This document shows, piece after piece, positions 8,454 through 17,721 of a DNA stretch of 64,000 bases. Made by a program: the position numbers and the translations under genes. The first letter of the stretch is position 1; every line of letters begins with the position of its first letter. Below the pieces are notes generated by a model that was not told the origin of the DNA, made no database searches, and was given only the letters and a program-made list of their open reading frames with translations. Source of the stretch: JALZCH01 sp036387135. Its GTDB lineage: Bacteria > Acidobacteriota > Blastocatellia > Pyrinomonadales > Pyrinomonadaceae. The stretch is from the NCBI GenBank assembly GCA_036387135.1, contig DASVUH010000062.1, positions 82,716-146,715 of the forward strand. The letters run 5' to 3'.

Positions 8454-9104
8454 ATGATTTCCCTTGAGCAAATTCTGCAAATGCCGAACGCCGCAATTCT
8501 GGCGGAACAGGTAAAATCCGCGCTCGAAGCAGAACAAGCTAAACGAAGGCATTTTTACGAAATCATCGAAGAAAACAAAAAAATGGAGTTCATTAACGGC
8601 GAAATCATTTTTCATTCGCCCGTTAAGATTGAACACAATACGGCAACGGGTTTTATTTATCAGCTTTTGAACACATTCGTTTTGAAAAATGATTTAGGTT
8701 TCGTCGGCTTTGAGAAGATTTTGATTTCGCTGACGCGGAACGATTACGAACCGGACATTTGTTTTTTCGGCAAATCGAAAGCGGCGAAATTCAAAAAAGG
8801 ACAGATGAAATTTCCCGCGCCGGATTTTATCGTCGAGGTTTTATCGGGTTCAACCGCGAAACGCGACCGCGAGACGAAGTTTCAGGATTATGCGGCGCAC
8901 GGAGTCGCCGAATATTGGATTGTTGACCCGGACAAAGAAACAATCGAGCAATTCGTTTTACAAACGGGCGAGTACGAGCTTTTATTAAAGACTAAAGACG
9001 GCGCGCTCAGCAGCTTTGTTTTACCGGAATTTTCAATCCCGGTGCGCGCAGTTTTTGATAAAAAGACAAATTTAGAAGCGCTCGCTCGTTTGTTTGCGCA
9101 ATAA
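8454..9104 (+). CDS. Uma2 family (DUF820) putative endonuclease
   Basis: About 216 residues. The frame can be extended to TTG at 8448, but ATG 8454 (MISLEQILQ) is the more likely start. The pattern NDYEPDICFFG, then APDFIVEVLSGST, then K in ETKFQDYAAHGVAEYW and VDPDKETIEQ is typical of Uma2 proteins, a PD-(D/E)XK-fold family common in cyanobacteria and other bacteria whose physiological role is unsettled. The putative active-site residues (Asp, Glu of EVLS, Lys) are all present. It lies between nuoJ and nuoK on the same strand with 5 bp to nuoK, as an insertion in the complex I operon. Confidence 0.8.
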   Translation: MISLEQILQMPNAAILAEQVKSALEAEQAKRRHFYEIIEENKKMEFINGEIIFHSPVKIEHNTATGFIYQLLNTFVLKNDLGFVGFEKILISLTRNDYEPDICFFGKSKAAKFKKGQMKFPAPDFIVEVLSGSTAKRDRETKFQDYAAHGVAEYWIVDPDKETIEQFVLQTGEYELLLKTKDGALSSFVLPEFSIPVRAVFDKKTNLEALARLFAQ

Positions 9105-9109
9105 TTTTT

Positions 9110-9415
9110 ATGGTTCCAAGTCTTGCACTTTATTTAACGCTTTCGGGCATTTTGTTCGCCATCGGCGCGTTCGGCGTGGTTTACAAACGCAACGCCATCG
9201 GAATGTTTATGTGCATCGAGCTGATGCTCAATTCCGTTAATCTGACGTTCGTCGCGTTTTCGCGTTTTTTTAACGACACGACCGGACAGATGTTCGTTTT
9301 CGTCGTGATGTGCGTCGCGGCAGCCGAGGCAGCAGTCGGACTCGGTATTATCATTGCGATTTTCCGCAACCGCGAATCGCTCGACGTTGACGAAGCCAGC
9401 ATTTTGAGAAATTAG
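9110..9415 (+). CDS. nuoK: NADH-quinone oxidoreductase subunit K
   Basis: A 101-residue protein with three membrane helices, the usual NuoK/ND4L size. GMFMCIELMLNSVNLTFVAF in helix 2 contains the conserved membrane glutamate, and AAAEAAVGLGIIIAIFRN in helix 3 carries the second one. Both belong to the antiporter-like proton path. The stop is followed by a 7-mer palindrome that fills the gap to nuoL. Confidence 0.96.
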   Translation: MVPSLALYLTLSGILFAIGAFGVVYKRNAIGMFMCIELMLNSVNLTFVAFSRFFNDTTGQMFVFVVMCVAAAEAAVGLGIIIAIFRNRESLDVDEASILRN

Positions 9416-9487
9416 TAAATCGTGAATCGTCAATCGTAAATAGTTTTTTGTTCGCCGCGATTCACGATTCACCGTTCGCGATTCACT
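9416..9487. repeat. degenerate 7-mer palindrome (AATCGTG type) between nuoK and nuoL
   Basis: The left side reads AATCGTG, AATCGTC, AATCGTA; the right side reads GCGATTC, ACGATTC, ACCGTTC, GCGATTC. The two sides are inverted copies around a T-rich centre, so the transcript could fold into an imperfect hairpin between two cistrons. Confidence 0.75.
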
Positions 9488-9492
9488 TTGAA

Positions 9493-11838
9493 ATGATTGA
9501 GAACAATTATTTAAGTCTGATTATTTTTGCGCCGCTTTTGGGCGCGGTCATCAATTGGCTGTTCGGGAAACGAATGAACAGCGAAGCCTTTAGCGGCACG
9601 GTCGCCTGCGCCGCCGTCGGCGTTTCCTGCGTGGTCGCGTTTATGGCTGCTTTCGGCATCGGAACGCCGCATCAGGGCGCGCTCATTTCGACGACGCCGG
9701 TTTTTGACCAGATTTGGACGTGGATTGAGGTCGGGCGTTTTCGCGCGGATTTCGGCTTGGCGATGGATCGTTTGAGCGCCATTTACGCTTGTTTTATCAC
9801 ATTCGTCGCGCTGCTGATTCACATTTTCGCCACCGGCTATATGCACGGCGACAAAGGTTTTTATCGCTTTTTCGCGTATTTGAACCTGTTTATGTTCTCA
9901 ATGCTGACGCTCGTTTTAGGCGACAACTTTTTGCTGATGTTCGTCGGCTGGGAAGGCGTCGGTTTGTGTTCGTTTCTGCTCATCGGTTATTACCTCAAAC
10001 GCGACGAAGCGCGCCGCGCCGCAAAAAAAGCGTTTGTGATGAACCGCATCGGCGACTGGGGCGTGTTGATGGGTGTTTTGCTGGTCTTTTTTATGACCGG
10101 CTCGATCTCGTTTTTTGACAAACCGGAAATGCCTTCCGCGCTCGGTCAAATCGCCGCAATGTCCGCCGATCCATTCACTTGGGGCGCGATTTTCGCGGGC
10201 GGAATCACTTCAATCGCAGTTTTATTGTTTATCGGCGCGACGGGAAAATCGGCTCAGATTCCGCTTTTTACGTGGCTGCCGGATGCAATGGCTGGTCCGA
10301 CTCCGGTTTCGGCTTTGATTCATGCAGCGACGATGGTCACGGCGGGCGTTTATATGGTCGTCCGCTGCAACGCGATTTTCCAAAACGCGCCGACGGCAAT
10401 GTTTATCGTCGCCATTATCGGCGCTGCGACGGCAATTTTTGCGGCGACAATCGGTTTGGCGCAAAACGACATTAAAAAAGTCCTCGCTTATTCGACGGTT
10501 TCGCAGCTCGGTTATATGTTTCTGGCGTGCGGCGTCGGCGCGTTTATCGCGGCGATTTTCCACGTAATGACGCACGCATTTTTCAAAGCTCTTTTGTTTT
10601 TGGGTTCGGGTTCGGTGATTCACGGAATGCACCACGAACAGGATATGCGGCGAATGGGCAATTTGAAAAAATATATGCCCATCACGCACATCACGATGCT
10701 TTTGGGCTGGCTGGCGATTTGCGGAATCGCGCCCTGGGCTGGATTTTTCTCGAAAGACGAGATTTTATATAAAACTTTCAGCGCGCACGGTTTACCCGCA
10801 GGCTGGAATTACGTTTTGTGGGGCGTCGGGCTTTTCACCGCCGTTTTAACCGCCGTTTATATGACGCGCCTAATGGCGATGACATTTTGGACGGGCGAGC
10901 GTTTCGGCGACGCGGCGGTTGCAGACGGAAGCCACAAACACGAAGGCGCGGATGCAGAAGAATTGGCGCACGCACGCGGCGACGCGCACGACGCGGCTGA
11001 TTTACCGCATCACGATGACGAAGATGAAGACGAAGAACATCATCATCTGCCGCACGATTTCAAACCGCACGAATCGCCCGCAGTGATGTGGGTTCCGCTT
11101 GCGGTTTTGGCTGTTCTTTCGACTGTCGGCGGTCTGGTCGGAATTCCCTATGCGATTAGCTCGATGATCGGCGCAGGCGACATAAATGTTTTTGAGCATA
11201 CGCTCGAACCCGTAATTGCCAAAGTCGGCGTGCCGCACAAAGCCACGACGCACGGCGTAACATCGCCCGTTTCGACGGCAGGCGATCACAGCGAAACTGC
11301 AAACTCTTCGCATCCGACAAGCGAACCCGGACACGCACCCATTGCGACGACCGAGCCGAAAGCCGATTCGCATGCGACGACCGCCGCAAGCGAGCATTCA
11401 ACCGCAGGCGAACACGCCGCCGGAGCGCATTCGCCCGAAGAAATCAGAACCGAAAGATTGCTCGCTTTGCTTTCTTTGGCATTAGCCGCCGCCGGAATCG
11501 GAATCGGTATTGCTGTTTTCCGCAAAAACCCTTTGCTCAAAATGCCTTCTCTTTTTGAAAACAAATGGTATGTTGACGAGGTTTACAACCGGGGCATTGT
11601 TGATCCGATTGCAGCGGGTTCGCGCGAAGGTTTGTGGAAGATTTTCGATGTGGGAATCATTGACGGAATCGTCAATGGTTTGGGCAGATTTATGGCTGAC
11701 TTCGGCGACATTGTGCGCCGCGTTCAAGTCGGTTTTGTGCGCTCGTATGCTGCGGTTATCCTGCTCGGCGCATTGATTGTCATCGGTTATTTTATTTATT
11801 ACGGCGCAAAGCTGATTAACGCCGCTCCGCTCAGATAA
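9493..11838 (+). CDS. nuoL: NADH-quinone oxidoreductase subunit L with His/Asp-rich insertions
   Basis: About 781 residues from ATG 9493 (MIENNYLSLIIFAPLLG). A frame extension to TTG 9448 runs through repeat DNA and is not used. It contains the antiporter core: the lysine/glutamate-bearing helices, the motif WEGVGLCSFLLIGYY, the stretch KSAQIPLFTWLPDAMAGPTP and HAATMVTAGVYM. Two hydrophilic insertions separate the late helices: one contains HHDDEDEDEEHHHLPHDFK (about nt 10921-11080), the other is rich in Ser, Thr, His, Ala and Pro (about nt 11230-11445). The long lateral helix and final anchor follow (GIGIAVFRKNP to the C-terminus). Such loops are longer than in most NuoL proteins. Confidence 0.95.
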   Translation: MIENNYLSLIIFAPLLGAVINWLFGKRMNSEAFSGTVACAAVGVSCVVAFMAAFGIGTPHQGALISTTPVFDQIWTWIEVGRFRADFGLAMDRLSAIYACFITFVALLIHIFATGYMHGDKGFYRFFAYLNLFMFSMLTLVLGDNFLLMFVGWEGVGLCSFLLIGYYLKRDEARRAAKKAFVMNRIGDWGVLMGVLLVFFMTGSISFFDKPEMPSALGQIAAMSADPFTWGAIFAGGITSIAVLLFIGATGKSAQIPLFTWLPDAMAGPTPVSALIHAATMVTAGVYMVVRCNAIFQNAPTAMFIVAIIGAATAIFAATIGLAQNDIKKVLAYSTVSQLGYMFLACGVGAFIAAIFHVMTHAFFKALLFLGSGSVIHGMHHEQDMRRMGNLKKYMPITHITMLLGWLAICGIAPWAGFFSKDEILYKTFSAHGLPAGWNYVLWGVGLFTAVLTAVYMTRLMAMTFWTGERFGDAAVADGSHKHEGADAEELAHARGDAHDAADLPHHDDEDEDEEHHHLPHDFKPHESPAVMWVPLAVLAVLSTVGGLVGIPYAISSMIGAGDINVFEHTLEPVIAKVGVPHKATTHGVTSPVSTAGDHSETANSSHPTSEPGHAPIATTEPKADSHATTAASEHSTAGEHAAGAHSPEEIRTERLLALLSLALAAAGIGIGIAVFRKNPLLKMPSLFENKWYVDEVYNRGIVDPIAAGSREGLWKIFDVGIIDGIVNGLGRFMADFGDIVRRVQVGFVRSYAAVILLGALIVIGYFIYYGAKLINAAPLR

Positions 11839-11844
11839 TTAAAA

Positions 11845-13461
11845 ATGGATTTTATTACTGAAAATCTTTTAACGATTTTGATTTTGCTGCCGACGTTCGG
11901 CGCGCTGGCAATTGCCGGACACGCGATGTTTGCCAATTACGCTTCAGACGAAGCCAAAGCGGCGCAATATCGCTGGATTGCGCTCGGCGTGACCGTTCTT
12001 GTGTTTCTGGTTTCGCTCTTTTTGCTAGGCAATAATCCGCCTCCGCGCGACGGTTTTTATTTCGTCCGCAACGTGCCCTGGATCGAAGCAATCGGCTCGA
12101 ATTATCACGTCGGCGTTGACGGAATGAGCATCTGGCTGGTGATTTTGACGACTTTTATTATGCCGATTGCGATTCTGTCGGCGTGGAATTCGGTCGAAAA
12201 ACGCCCGGCGGCTTTTTACGCCTTTCTGCTTTTGCTCGAATCGGCGATGATCGGCGTTTTCTGCTCGCTCGATTTGCTGGTTTTTTATCTATTTTTCGAG
12301 GCGTCGCTTGTTCCGATGTTTTTCCTGATTGGAATCTGGGGCAGCACGAATCGCATCTACGCGGCGACAAAGTTTTTTATTTATACGGCGGTCGGTTCGC
12401 TGTTGATGCTCGTCGCAATCATCGCGCTTTATTATTTGCATTTGACCGCGACCGGATTCGGCACATTCGATTACGTCACGCTGCTTAATTCTTTGAGCAC
12501 GAGCGCGCTCGTTTTGCCTGCCGGAATTGCGATTTGGCTGTTTTTGGCGTTCGCGCTGGCATTTTCGATCAAAGTTCCGATGTTTCCGTTTCACACCTGG
12601 CTGCCGGACGCGCACACCGAAGCGCCGACCGCAGGTTCCGTCATTCTCGCCGCAGTTCTTCTGAAAATGGGAACTTACGGCATTTTGCGGTTTTGTTTCG
12701 GGCTTTTCCCGGAAGTGGCGCGAAATGAATATGTCGCGGGAACTTTTATTACGCTGGCGGTTATCGGAATTATCTACGGCGCGCTGGTGGCGATGGTGCA
12801 GCCGGATATGAAACGGCTCGTGGCTTATTCCTCCGTGTCGCATATGGGTTTTGTGATGCTCGGTTTGTTTTCCTTTAACGAAATCGGAATGCAGGGCGCG
12901 CTTTATCAAATGCTCAATCACGGCGTCTCGACCGGCGCGCTCTTTCTTCTCGTCGGAATGATTTACGACCGTCGGCACACGCGCGAAATCAAAGAATTCG
13001 GCGGTCTGGCAAACGTGATGCCGATTTATGCGACGTTTTTTGTGATTACCACAATGTCTTCAATCGGCTTGCCGTTTTTAAACGGTTTCGTCGGCGAATT
13101 TTTGACGATGCTCGGAATGTGGAATTCAAACGCGCTTGCCATAACAAATTCGGTCAACTGGAATTGGGTCGCTACGATGTTAGCCGGAACGGGCGTGATT
13201 TTGGCGGCGGTTTATCTGCTCTGGATGGTTCAGCGCGTGTTTTTCGGCAAAGTCACGAATCCGAAAAACCGAAATTTGAAGGATTTAAACTGGCGCGAAA
13301 TCGGTTTGCTCGTGCCGCTGCTGATTTTGATGGTTTATATGGGCGTTTATCCGAAACCGTTTTTGAAACGCTCGAAAGATGCCATCGTTGCCGTCCAACA
13401 GCGTCTGGAAAATCGCCCGGCTGGCGGCACAATTGCCGAAACAAACGAAACGCACAAATAA
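11845..13461 (+). CDS. nuoM: NADH-quinone oxidoreductase subunit M
   Basis: A 538-residue proton-pumping subunit with about 14 membrane segments. Characteristic are YHVGVDGMSIWLVIL, YLFFEASLVPMFFLIGIWG (with the conserved membrane Glu), KVPMFPFHTWLPDAHTEAPT and MKRLVAYSSVSHMGFVMLG. It sits 6 bp after nuoL and 12 bp before nuoN. Confidence 0.97.
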   Translation: MDFITENLLTILILLPTFGALAIAGHAMFANYASDEAKAAQYRWIALGVTVLVFLVSLFLLGNNPPPRDGFYFVRNVPWIEAIGSNYHVGVDGMSIWLVILTTFIMPIAILSAWNSVEKRPAAFYAFLLLLESAMIGVFCSLDLLVFYLFFEASLVPMFFLIGIWGSTNRIYAATKFFIYTAVGSLLMLVAIIALYYLHLTATGFGTFDYVTLLNSLSTSALVLPAGIAIWLFLAFALAFSIKVPMFPFHTWLPDAHTEAPTAGSVILAAVLLKMGTYGILRFCFGLFPEVARNEYVAGTFITLAVIGIIYGALVAMVQPDMKRLVAYSSVSHMGFVMLGLFSFNEIGMQGALYQMLNHGVSTGALFLLVGMIYDRRHTREIKEFGGLANVMPIYATFFVITTMSSIGLPFLNGFVGEFLTMLGMWNSNALAITNSVNWNWVATMLAGTGVILAAVYLLWMVQRVFFGKVTNPKNRNLKDLNWREIGLLVPLLILMVYMGVYPKPFLKRSKDAIVAVQQRLENRPAGGTIAETNETHK

Positions 13462-13473
13462 GTTTTTAAACGA

Positions 13474-15027
13474 ATGAACGCAATTTTTCTTCAACAACTC
13501 GCCAACCCGGAAATCAATTTTCCGCTGATTTTGCCCGAAACGATTGTGGCTGCGGCAGCAGCAATCGTAATGCTGATTGATTGCTTTGCGCCGCGTCAAA
13601 GATTTGTTACGAGCGCGCTTTCGATTGTCGGTTTGCTTGCGGCGGGCGCAGCGACCGTTTGGCTCTGGATGAGTCCGGGATTGGCGGGAAATCCAAACGA
13701 TTTTAACGGGATGATGACGCTCGACGCCTTGCGTTTGAGCTTTACGCTCGTTTTTTTGCTCGTTTCAATTTGCACGATTTTGATTTCCGAAATCTGGGTG
13801 ACAAACGAAAACGTTCCGGCGGGTGAGTATCATTCGCTTTTGCTTTTCGCTACGGTCGGGATGATGTTGATGGCGTCTGGAAACGATCTCGTGATTTTGT
13901 TTTTAGGTCTGGAAACGCTTTCGATTGCGACTTACGTTTTGGCTGGTTTGAGGCGGACTGATTTGCGTTCAAACGAATCTTCGCTCAAATATTTTATTCT
14001 GGGTTCGTTTTCTTCGGCGTTTTTGCTTTACGGAATGGCGCTCGTTTACGGCGCAACCGGCTCAACCAATATCACGATTATCGCTTCGAGATTAGACACG
14101 GCGTTTTTTCCGGCTTTGCTGCTCGTCGGAGCGGCGATGATGCTGATCGGTTTCGGATTTAAAATCGCTGCCGCGCCTTTTCACGTCTGGACGCCGGACG
14201 TTTACGAAGGCGCGCCGACGCCAATTACTTCCCTGCTGGCGACGGGTTCAAAAGCCGCCGGTTTTGCGGCATTTTTGCGCGTTTTCATTTTTGCGTTTCC
14301 GTTTATCGCAACCGCCGCTTCGGATAATGTCTCGGCAAATCTTCATACAACCTGGCTTTCGGCTTTGAGCTTGATGGCGATGATTACAATGGTTGTCGGC
14401 AACGTCGCGGCGATTGTGCAGAACAACATCAAAAGAATGCTCGCGTATTCTTCAATCGCGCACGCCGGTTACGCGCTGGTCGGATTCGTCGGCGCGGGCG
14501 CGGCTCGCACCGCCGCCGAACGCGACAATGCGATTGCCGCAGTCGCGTTTTATATGCTGGCTTATGCAATTACTTCGCTCGGAGCGTTTGCCGTCGTCAC
14601 GCTGCTCGCGCAGAAAGGCGACCGGCGCACCGAATTTGAAGATTACACAGGAATCGGTTTTCGCGCGCCCGTTTTGGCTTTTACTTTGAGCCTTTTTATG
14701 CTCAGCCTCTTTGGATTGCCTTTAACGGCTGGTTTTACGGGTAAAATCCTGGTTTTCCGCCCTGCTCTCGACGCCGGATTTTATCTGCTAGTCATCGTTG
14801 CGGTTATCAACACTGCGATTTCGGCTTATTATTATTTGCGTTTGATTGTCGTGATGTTTTTCCGCGAGCGAACGACCGATTGGGCTTTGCCGCGAATTCC
14901 GGCAAGCTTGGCGGTGGTTTTGATTTTGGCTGTTATAGGAGTTCTCGGTTTCGGCATTTTCAGCAACGGGGCGATCAGAGCCTTTCAAAGAAATCCGGCT
15001 GCCGCTGTCATTCAAGCCGAAAAATAG
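13474..15027 (+). CDS. nuoN: NADH-quinone oxidoreductase subunit N
   Basis: A 517-residue antiporter-like subunit, the last nuo gene. It shows FLGLETLSIATYVLAGLRR, AAAPFHVWTPDVYEGAPTP and NIKRMLAYSSIAHAGYALVG, all standard for NuoN/ND2. The operon appears to end here, since a 7-mer palindrome follows and the next gene is unrelated. Confidence 0.97.
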   Translation: MNAIFLQQLANPEINFPLILPETIVAAAAAIVMLIDCFAPRQRFVTSALSIVGLLAAGAATVWLWMSPGLAGNPNDFNGMMTLDALRLSFTLVFLLVSICTILISEIWVTNENVPAGEYHSLLLFATVGMMLMASGNDLVILFLGLETLSIATYVLAGLRRTDLRSNESSLKYFILGSFSSAFLLYGMALVYGATGSTNITIIASRLDTAFFPALLLVGAAMMLIGFGFKIAAAPFHVWTPDVYEGAPTPITSLLATGSKAAGFAAFLRVFIFAFPFIATAASDNVSANLHTTWLSALSLMAMITMVVGNVAAIVQNNIKRMLAYSSIAHAGYALVGFVGAGAARTAAERDNAIAAVAFYMLAYAITSLGAFAVVTLLAQKGDRRTEFEDYTGIGFRAPVLAFTLSLFMLSLFGLPLTAGFTGKILVFRPALDAGFYLLVIVAVINTAISAYYYLRLIVVMFFRERTTDWALPRIPASLAVVLILAVIGVLGFGIFSNGAIRAFQRNPAAAVIQAEK

Positions 15028-15033
15028 CGCGCT

Positions 15034-15097
15034 GGAAGAATGTAGAATGTAGAATGTAAAATGTAGAAGAATCAGTTTTCTAATTCTACATTTTACT
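15034..15097. repeat. degenerate 7-mer palindrome (GTAGAAT type) after nuoN
   Basis: The left arm consists of GTAGAAT, GTAGAAT, GTAAAAT, GTAGAAG; the right arm TTCTACATTTTAC is its inverse. It fills the gap between nuoN and the hypothetical gene at 15099 and could act as a transcript-end hairpin. Confidence 0.75.
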
Positions 15098-15098
15098 A

Positions 15099-15647
15099 AT
15101 GAGCGTCGGGCAGCAAAAAATTACCGAAATCTCGAAAAGCGAAAATAAAAATTCCGCGCGTTCTTCTCTGACAGACAAAATCGTTTTTTTGAAAAATGAA
15201 GCGGGCGGCGACTGGCTGCCCGCGATTTATCAAAATAAAGTCCGCACGCTCAGAACCCGATCTTTCCGGCTCGATGTTCCCGAAAAGGAAAACAAAGCCG
15301 AAATTCAATACACTTTGCTCGGAGTCGAATTAAAAATCGGAAACCAAAGAATCACTTGCCCGGATTTGGCGGCAGCCAGATTTTTGCAGGTTTTTGCCCG
15401 AATCGGTGTTTCTGAGGTTGCAATTCCTTACGACATCACTAAAATCTCTGTATTAGCGGATGAACTCGAATCCGCCTGGCAGCGCCAGTTGCTCTTTCTC
15501 GAACAATCAACCGAAAATGCTTCGCCGCAAGCTCGCTCGCGACTGCGGTCGGCTCTGGTTAAAGAACTGCGCCGCGAAATTGCGGAAATCGGCGCGGGTT
15601 CGCTGATGCCTCATTTTAATCAAAATACGAAACAGCGAAAAACCTGA
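15099..15647 (+). CDS. hypothetical protein
   Basis: A 182-residue soluble protein that I do not recognise. The N-terminus is polar (Ser/Lys/Asn-rich). A compact mixed region follows (about residues 25-110, with GGDWLPAIYQNKVRTLRTR and ITCPDLAAARFLQVFARIG), then a helical C-terminus rich in Leu, Arg and Glu. No signal peptide or membrane segment is seen. The start ATG borders the 7-mer palindrome and has no clear ribosome-binding site. It lies between nuoN and a glutamine amidotransferase on the same strand. Confidence 0.6.
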   Translation: MSVGQQKITEISKSENKNSARSSLTDKIVFLKNEAGGDWLPAIYQNKVRTLRTRSFRLDVPEKENKAEIQYTLLGVELKIGNQRITCPDLAAARFLQVFARIGVSEVAIPYDITKISVLADELESAWQRQLLFLEQSTENASPQARSRLRSALVKELRREIAEIGAGSLMPHFNQNTKQRKT

Positions 15648-15734
15648 ACGGATTTTTTCTGGCGCGCTGTTTGCTGATAATGATGAACAACTAAATTCAT
15701 TTTATATTCAACAAATTAGATTGCAAACAAGTTT

Positions 15735-16688
15735 ATGTTAGATACAGTCGGTAAAACCGAATTTTTAAATAAAAATATTACTTCAAAAGAAGCCGAGCCG
15801 CTCCCGTTTCCTTTTAATCAGCGGGCATTTTGCCGCTACGAGCCAATTGAAAAACGTATTGAAACCGCACGAGTTCTGGTCGTTAATGATTTGCTCCGTT
15901 ACGAATCGGATGTTTCCGACTTGGCGCGCAAAGAATGGAACGGCACTCTAAAGTCGCGCCTCAAGCTCGAAAACAAAATTTCGGCGATGGCTTGCGAAAA
16001 TATTATGAAAAACGTCTGGCGGCTGGTAAAAAAGCCGAAGACGCTGCAAGTACATCTTTCGGAAGTCGCCGAAGCCGCCAAAGCGTTTAGCCCGGAAGCC
16101 ATTGTGATGAGCGGAACTTTGACGGATTTTGATTATTATAATCCCAGGCATCTCGAAAAATTTGCGAAATTCGTCAAAAAGACAAAGATTCCGATATTAG
16201 CGATTTGCGGCGCGCACCAGCTTGTCGGACAAAGTTTCGGATTAAGACTGGCGACTCTGGACAATCTCACGCCGGCGGAAAAACGCGCCGACCGGGTTGT
16301 CGAGTATCAATATCGCTTTGTGCGCATCACAGACCCAACCGATCCGATTTTCAAAGGCATTGCTGATGACGAGAGCGGCGTCTGGCAGGATTACACCAAA
16401 GAAGCCGATAAATTGCGCGTCTGGCAAAATCACGGCTTGCAGGTAATGGGCGTCCCCGAAGGCTTTGAATTACTGGCGACGGCGGTTCTTTGCAGAAATC
16501 AGATGATGGTCAAACGCAGCGACGGACAATTGATTTACACCGTGCAGTTCCATCTCGAAAAATCGTTTGAAGATTGGAACAAAAATCGCACTCGCTGGGA
16601 ACATCAAAACGAATCGCGCGACGGGCGTATTTTATTTGAAAACTTTTTGGAGCTGGCTTTGGAGCATAAAAAGCAGCAGAAACAATAA
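15735..16688 (+). CDS. class I glutamine amidotransferase-like protein
   Basis: A 317-residue protein. The C-terminal two-thirds (about residues 130-300) is a class I amidotransferase fold: EAIVMSGTLTDFDYYN, the nucleophile elbow AICGAHQLVGQ (Cys in CGAHQ replacing the usual CxGxQ) and the late TVQFHLEKSF that supplies the His and Glu of the triad. The N-terminal 90 residues are helical and not recognised. Such domains hydrolyse glutamine and pass ammonia to a partner synthase; no synthase domain is fused or adjacent, so the acceptor is unknown. A gamma-glutamyl hydrolase-type role is also possible. Confidence 0.75.
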   Translation: MLDTVGKTEFLNKNITSKEAEPLPFPFNQRAFCRYEPIEKRIETARVLVVNDLLRYESDVSDLARKEWNGTLKSRLKLENKISAMACENIMKNVWRLVKKPKTLQVHLSEVAEAAKAFSPEAIVMSGTLTDFDYYNPRHLEKFAKFVKKTKIPILAICGAHQLVGQSFGLRLATLDNLTPAEKRADRVVEYQYRFVRITDPTDPIFKGIADDESGVWQDYTKEADKLRVWQNHGLQVMGVPEGFELLATAVLCRNQMMVKRSDGQLIYTVQFHLEKSFEDWNKNRTRWEHQNESRDGRILFENFLELALEHKKQQKQ

Positions 16689-16694
16689 ACAATC

Positions 16695-16723
16695 AAAAGG
16701 CGGTTTCACGACCGCCTTTTGTG
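16695..16723 (+). terminator. intrinsic terminator after the glutamine amidotransferase gene
   Basis: AAAAGGCGGT (16695-16704) pairs perfectly with ACCGCCTTTT (16711-16720) around TTCACG, followed by GTG. The G+C stem ends in the T run of its own right arm. Confidence 0.75.
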
Positions 16724-16756
16724 TTAATGATACTCATTCAACTATACGAGAATAAG

Positions 16757-16858
16757 CACAACTATAAACTATCAACTTTCAACTATAAACTGTCTTGCAA
16801 AGAAACAAAGTTTTTCTGCAGAACAGTTTATAGTTGAGAGTTTACAGTTTATAGTTTG
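16757..16858. repeat. degenerate 7-mer palindrome (AACTATA type)
   Basis: The left side reads ACTATAA, ACTATCA, ACTTTCA, ACTATAA, ACTGTCT; the right side reads CAGTTTA, TAGTTGA, GAGTTTA, CAGTTTA, TAGTTTG. The arms are inverted copies with a purine-rich centre. It lies between convergent genes, after a separate terminator. Confidence 0.8.
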
Positions 16859-16881
16859 CCTTTTTTGAAAGAAAGCCCTGA

Positions 16882-17580
16882 TTAAACGTAGCTCCACAGC
16901 GCGGGCATCGAAGCGTGGTTAAATTCCGGTTTTGGGATTTGTTTTCTCAGCTCGTCCGAAAAAACGCCGTCAACACGAAAGCTGAAAGACAAGCCTTTGC
17001 CCGCGTTACTGCCGTGAAACTGATTGACCGAGTCGAACCAGGCGGAATACGAATCAACATATAATTTCTCGCCGGTTTTGTGATTGAGCATATAAAAAGG
17101 CTTGTTTTTATTTGTGCGAAACCAGAGAAACTCGTGGCAAATGTCGGTTTGGAGATGGTCGCGGTGAGCGGGAACTTCCGCGCCCGTATTGTCATAAATA
17201 ATCAGGATTCTGCCGGTCGCTTTGAATGGCAATCGGGAAACAAACTGCATCACATCGGAAAATTCGTCGGCGGCTTCGGTCGGCTGCCATAATTCCGGTT
17301 TGTTGAGGTCCTGATAGTTGTAAGGCACGTCGGGTTTCGTTTTCGTCAGCCAGATTTCACGAACGCCCGGTTTATCGGGCGCGGCGCTGTCCAAACGATA
17401 CTGATTCCAAAAAAAAGAATCTTTTTCCGTTTGAATATGGCGCTCGATTCTTTCGGTAATGTAGCCGTCCAGAGATTTTAATTCTTCGAGGTCTATAATT
17501 TCGTCAAACGATTTGTAACAGGGATATTTGATGCGCGCATCAACTTCTTTTTCGATTAAGCCGGTGTCGTCTTTTAGCAT
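16882..17580 (-). CDS. 2-oxoglutarate/Fe(II) oxygenase-like protein
   Basis: A 232-residue soluble protein with no signal peptide. A double-stranded beta-helix pattern is suggested by VPAHRDHLQTD (HxD iron ligands), a distal His in SVNQFHGSNAG and the following SFSFRVDG, whose Arg would bind the carboxylate of 2-oxoglutarate. The order H-x-D ... H ... R matches aspartyl/asparaginyl hydroxylase-type oxygenases. The substrate is unknown. The N-terminal 90 residues are helical and charged. It is a single-gene unit facing the haem-binding gene at 17722 divergently. Confidence 0.6.
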   Translation of the reverse strand: MLKDDTGLIEKEVDARIKYPCYKSFDEIIDLEELKSLDGYITERIERHIQTEKDSFFWNQYRLDSAAPDKPGVREIWLTKTKPDVPYNYQDLNKPELWQPTEAADEFSDVMQFVSRLPFKATGRILIIYDNTGAEVPAHRDHLQTDICHEFLWFRTNKNKPFYMLNHKTGEKLYVDSYSAWFDSVNQFHGSNAGKGLSFSFRVDGVFSDELRKQIPKPEFNHASMPALWSYV

Positions 17581-17721
17581 TTTTCTTCAAACCTTCAATT
17601 TAATCATCTTAAATCAAAATCGCGAATTTGTCTGTATATTCTATAACAAAAATCGGCGTAATATAGACAATCACTTTTTTAAAGGCATAATTTTAAAGAG
17701 TTGTTTTCCAGAGCTAAACCA

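Noticed and set aside
9448..9492. TTG extension of nuoL
   Set aside because: It is translated from the 7-mer palindrome; ATG 9493 begins the normal NuoL N-terminus.
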